Origin: Hyphomicrobiales bacterium | GTDB lineage: Bacteria > Pseudomonadota > Alphaproteobacteria > Micropepsales > Micropepsaceae | Direction: 5' to 3' | Length of the DNA stretch: 5,419 nt | Assembly (NCBI GenBank): GCA_017849395.1 | Contig: JAFIHO010000353.1 | Location: 1-5,419, forward strand | Shown here: positions 4,799 through 5,419 of the stretch, piece by piece | Layout: each line of letters opens with the position of its first letter | Numbering within the stretch: position 1 is the stretch's first letter | Notes under the pieces: generated by a model | Told to the model about the DNA's origin: nothing | The model's input: the letters and a program-made list of their open reading frames with translations, nothing else | Database searches by the model: none | Program-made: the position numbers and the translations under genes

Positions 4799-5149
4799 TC
4801 AGAATTCCAGGCCGCCCGCGCGGGCCGCATCTGCGAGCGCCTTGATGCGCCCATGATAAATATAACCGCCGCGGTCGAACACGACCTGTTTCACGCCCGC
4901 CGCGAGGCTGCGTTCGGCGATCTTCTTGCCGACCGCACCGGCCGCCTCGATGTTGTAGCCCTTCGCAACGCCCGCTTCCTTTTCGGCGGTCGAGGCGGAG
5001 GCGAGCGTCACGGCCTTACGGTCGTCGATCACCTGGGCGTAGATGTGCTTGCCCGAACGGAACACCGACAGGCGGGGACGACCGGCCGCATTGGTGGCGA
5101 TCCGGTAACGGGTGCGCGATTGGCGCTTCTTGAAGAGAGGACTGCTCAT
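4799..5149 (-). CDS. rplR: 50S ribosomal protein L18
   Basis: L18 binds 5S rRNA together with L5 and places it in the central protuberance. The 116-aa product starts MSSPLFKKRQSRTRYRI and matches the family length (E. coli 117). The conserved core includes RPRLSVFRSGKHIYAQVIDD (24-43), the helix GYNIEAAGAVGKKIAERSLAAG (64-85), and the C-terminal block VVFDRGGYIYHGRIKALADAARAGGLEF (89-116). The reading frame is open further upstream to an ATG at 5182, but that would add 11 residues overlapping rplF and exceed the family's normal N-terminus. ATG 5149-5147, 1 nt after the rplF stop, is therefore chosen. Its stop overlaps the rpsE Shine-Dalgarno. Confidence 0.97.
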   Translation of the reverse strand: MSSPLFKKRQSRTRYRIATNAAGRPRLSVFRSGKHIYAQVIDDRKAVTLASASTAEKEAGVAKGYNIEAAGAVGKKIAERSLAAGVKQVVFDRGGYIYHGRIKALADAARAGGLEF

Positions 5150-5150
5150 C

Positions 5151-5419
5151 TTACTTCTTCTTGCCTTCCTTGCGGCGGACATATTCGCCCTCGTACCGCA
5201 CGCCCTTGCCCTTGTAGGGCTCCGGCGGACGATAGCCGCGGATTTCGGCGGCCACCTGGCCGACCAACCGCTTGTCCATGCCCGACACAGAGATCATGGT
5301 CGGCTTTTCGCTGGTGATGGTGATACCGGCCGGAATGGGATAGACCACGTCATGGCTGAAGCCGAGCTGCAGGTTCAGGTTCTTGCCCTGCACCGCGGCG
5401 CGATAGCCGACGCCCTGGA
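5151..5419 (-). CDS. rplF: 50S ribosomal protein L6, C-terminal part
   Basis: Only the last 88 codons and the TAA stop are in the window; the gene enters from the right edge. L6 binds 23S rRNA near the sarcin-ricin loop and the factor-binding site. The fragment covers the second L6 domain, from QGVGYRAAVQGKNLNLQLGFSHDVVYPIP to the C-terminus, and includes the L6 signature PEPYKGKGVRYEGEYVRRKEGKKK. The frame stays open past the GTG at 5393-5391 to the window edge, so that GTG is internal valine and not a start. It is followed after 1 nt by rplR, the standard spc order. Confidence 0.97.
   Translation of the reverse strand, partial: QGVGYRAAVQGKNLNLQLGFSHDVVYPIPAGITITSEKPTMISVSGMDKRLVGQVAAEIRGYRPPEPYKGKGVRYEGEYVRRKEGKKK

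Noticed and set aside
5150..5182. Upstream ATG of rplR at 5182 giving a 127-aa L18
   Set aside because: It would overlap rplF by over 30 nt and add an N-terminus not seen in L18. The ATG at 5149, just after the rplF stop, gives the normal length.
5391..5419. GTG at 5393 as the start of an 80-aa L6
   Set aside because: The frame continues upstream with typical L6 residues (QGVGYRAA), so the gene is cut by the window edge and the GTG codes for an internal valine.
1..5419. CRISPR array, tRNA, rRNA, insertion sequence or phage genes
   Set aside because: I see no direct repeat array, no cloverleaf-like sequence, no transposase or integrase motif, and no duplicated target site in the window.

Overview
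The window comes from a GC-rich bacterium. It is most likely an alphaproteobacterium, and a sphingomonad is the best guess. The ribosomal protein order, a short zinc-free adenylate kinase directly after secY, and a CadC-like regulator with PD40 repeats all fit that group. This placement is inferred from gene order and protein resemblance only.

Positions 5419 down to 1315 hold the distal part of the spc ribosomal protein operon on the minus strand. In transcription order it reads rplF (3' part only), rplR, rpsE, rpmD, rplO, secY, adk. The first genes are tightly packed. The rplF stop and rplR start are separated by 1 nt, and the Shine-Dalgarno sequences of rpsE and rpmD overlap the preceding stop codons. 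The rpmD-rplO and rplO-secY junctions are wider (66 and 108 nt) and each contains a strong RNA hairpin. secY and adk overlap by 2 nt, and adk starts at TTG. Together these genes supply parts of the large and small ribosomal subunits, the SecYEG channel and an AMP/ADP/ATP-interconverting enzyme. The adk product has unexpected changes at positions that normally bind nucleotide.

The operon does not continue into rpsM-rpsK-rpoA-rplQ after adk, as is usual in this lineage. A convergent plus-strand gene ends 9 nt from the adk stop. It encodes a short membrane-anchored winged-helix regulator of the CadC type with PD40/TolB-like periplasmic repeats (about 319-1305; the true start is probably 361 or 367). 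Divergent from it, a minus-strand gene starts at 98 and runs off the window. Only its signal peptide and about a dozen mature residues are visible. The intergenic stretch of about 220-270 bp between these two divergent genes contains several short perfect dyads and weak promoter-like motifs, but no RNA gene.

Most of the window is conserved housekeeping sequence. I see no CRISPR array, tRNA, rRNA, insertion sequence or defence system. The points worth a second look are the altered nucleotide-binding residues of Adk, the broken operon order, the intergenic hairpins inside the ribosomal operon, and the short regulator placed against the operon end.
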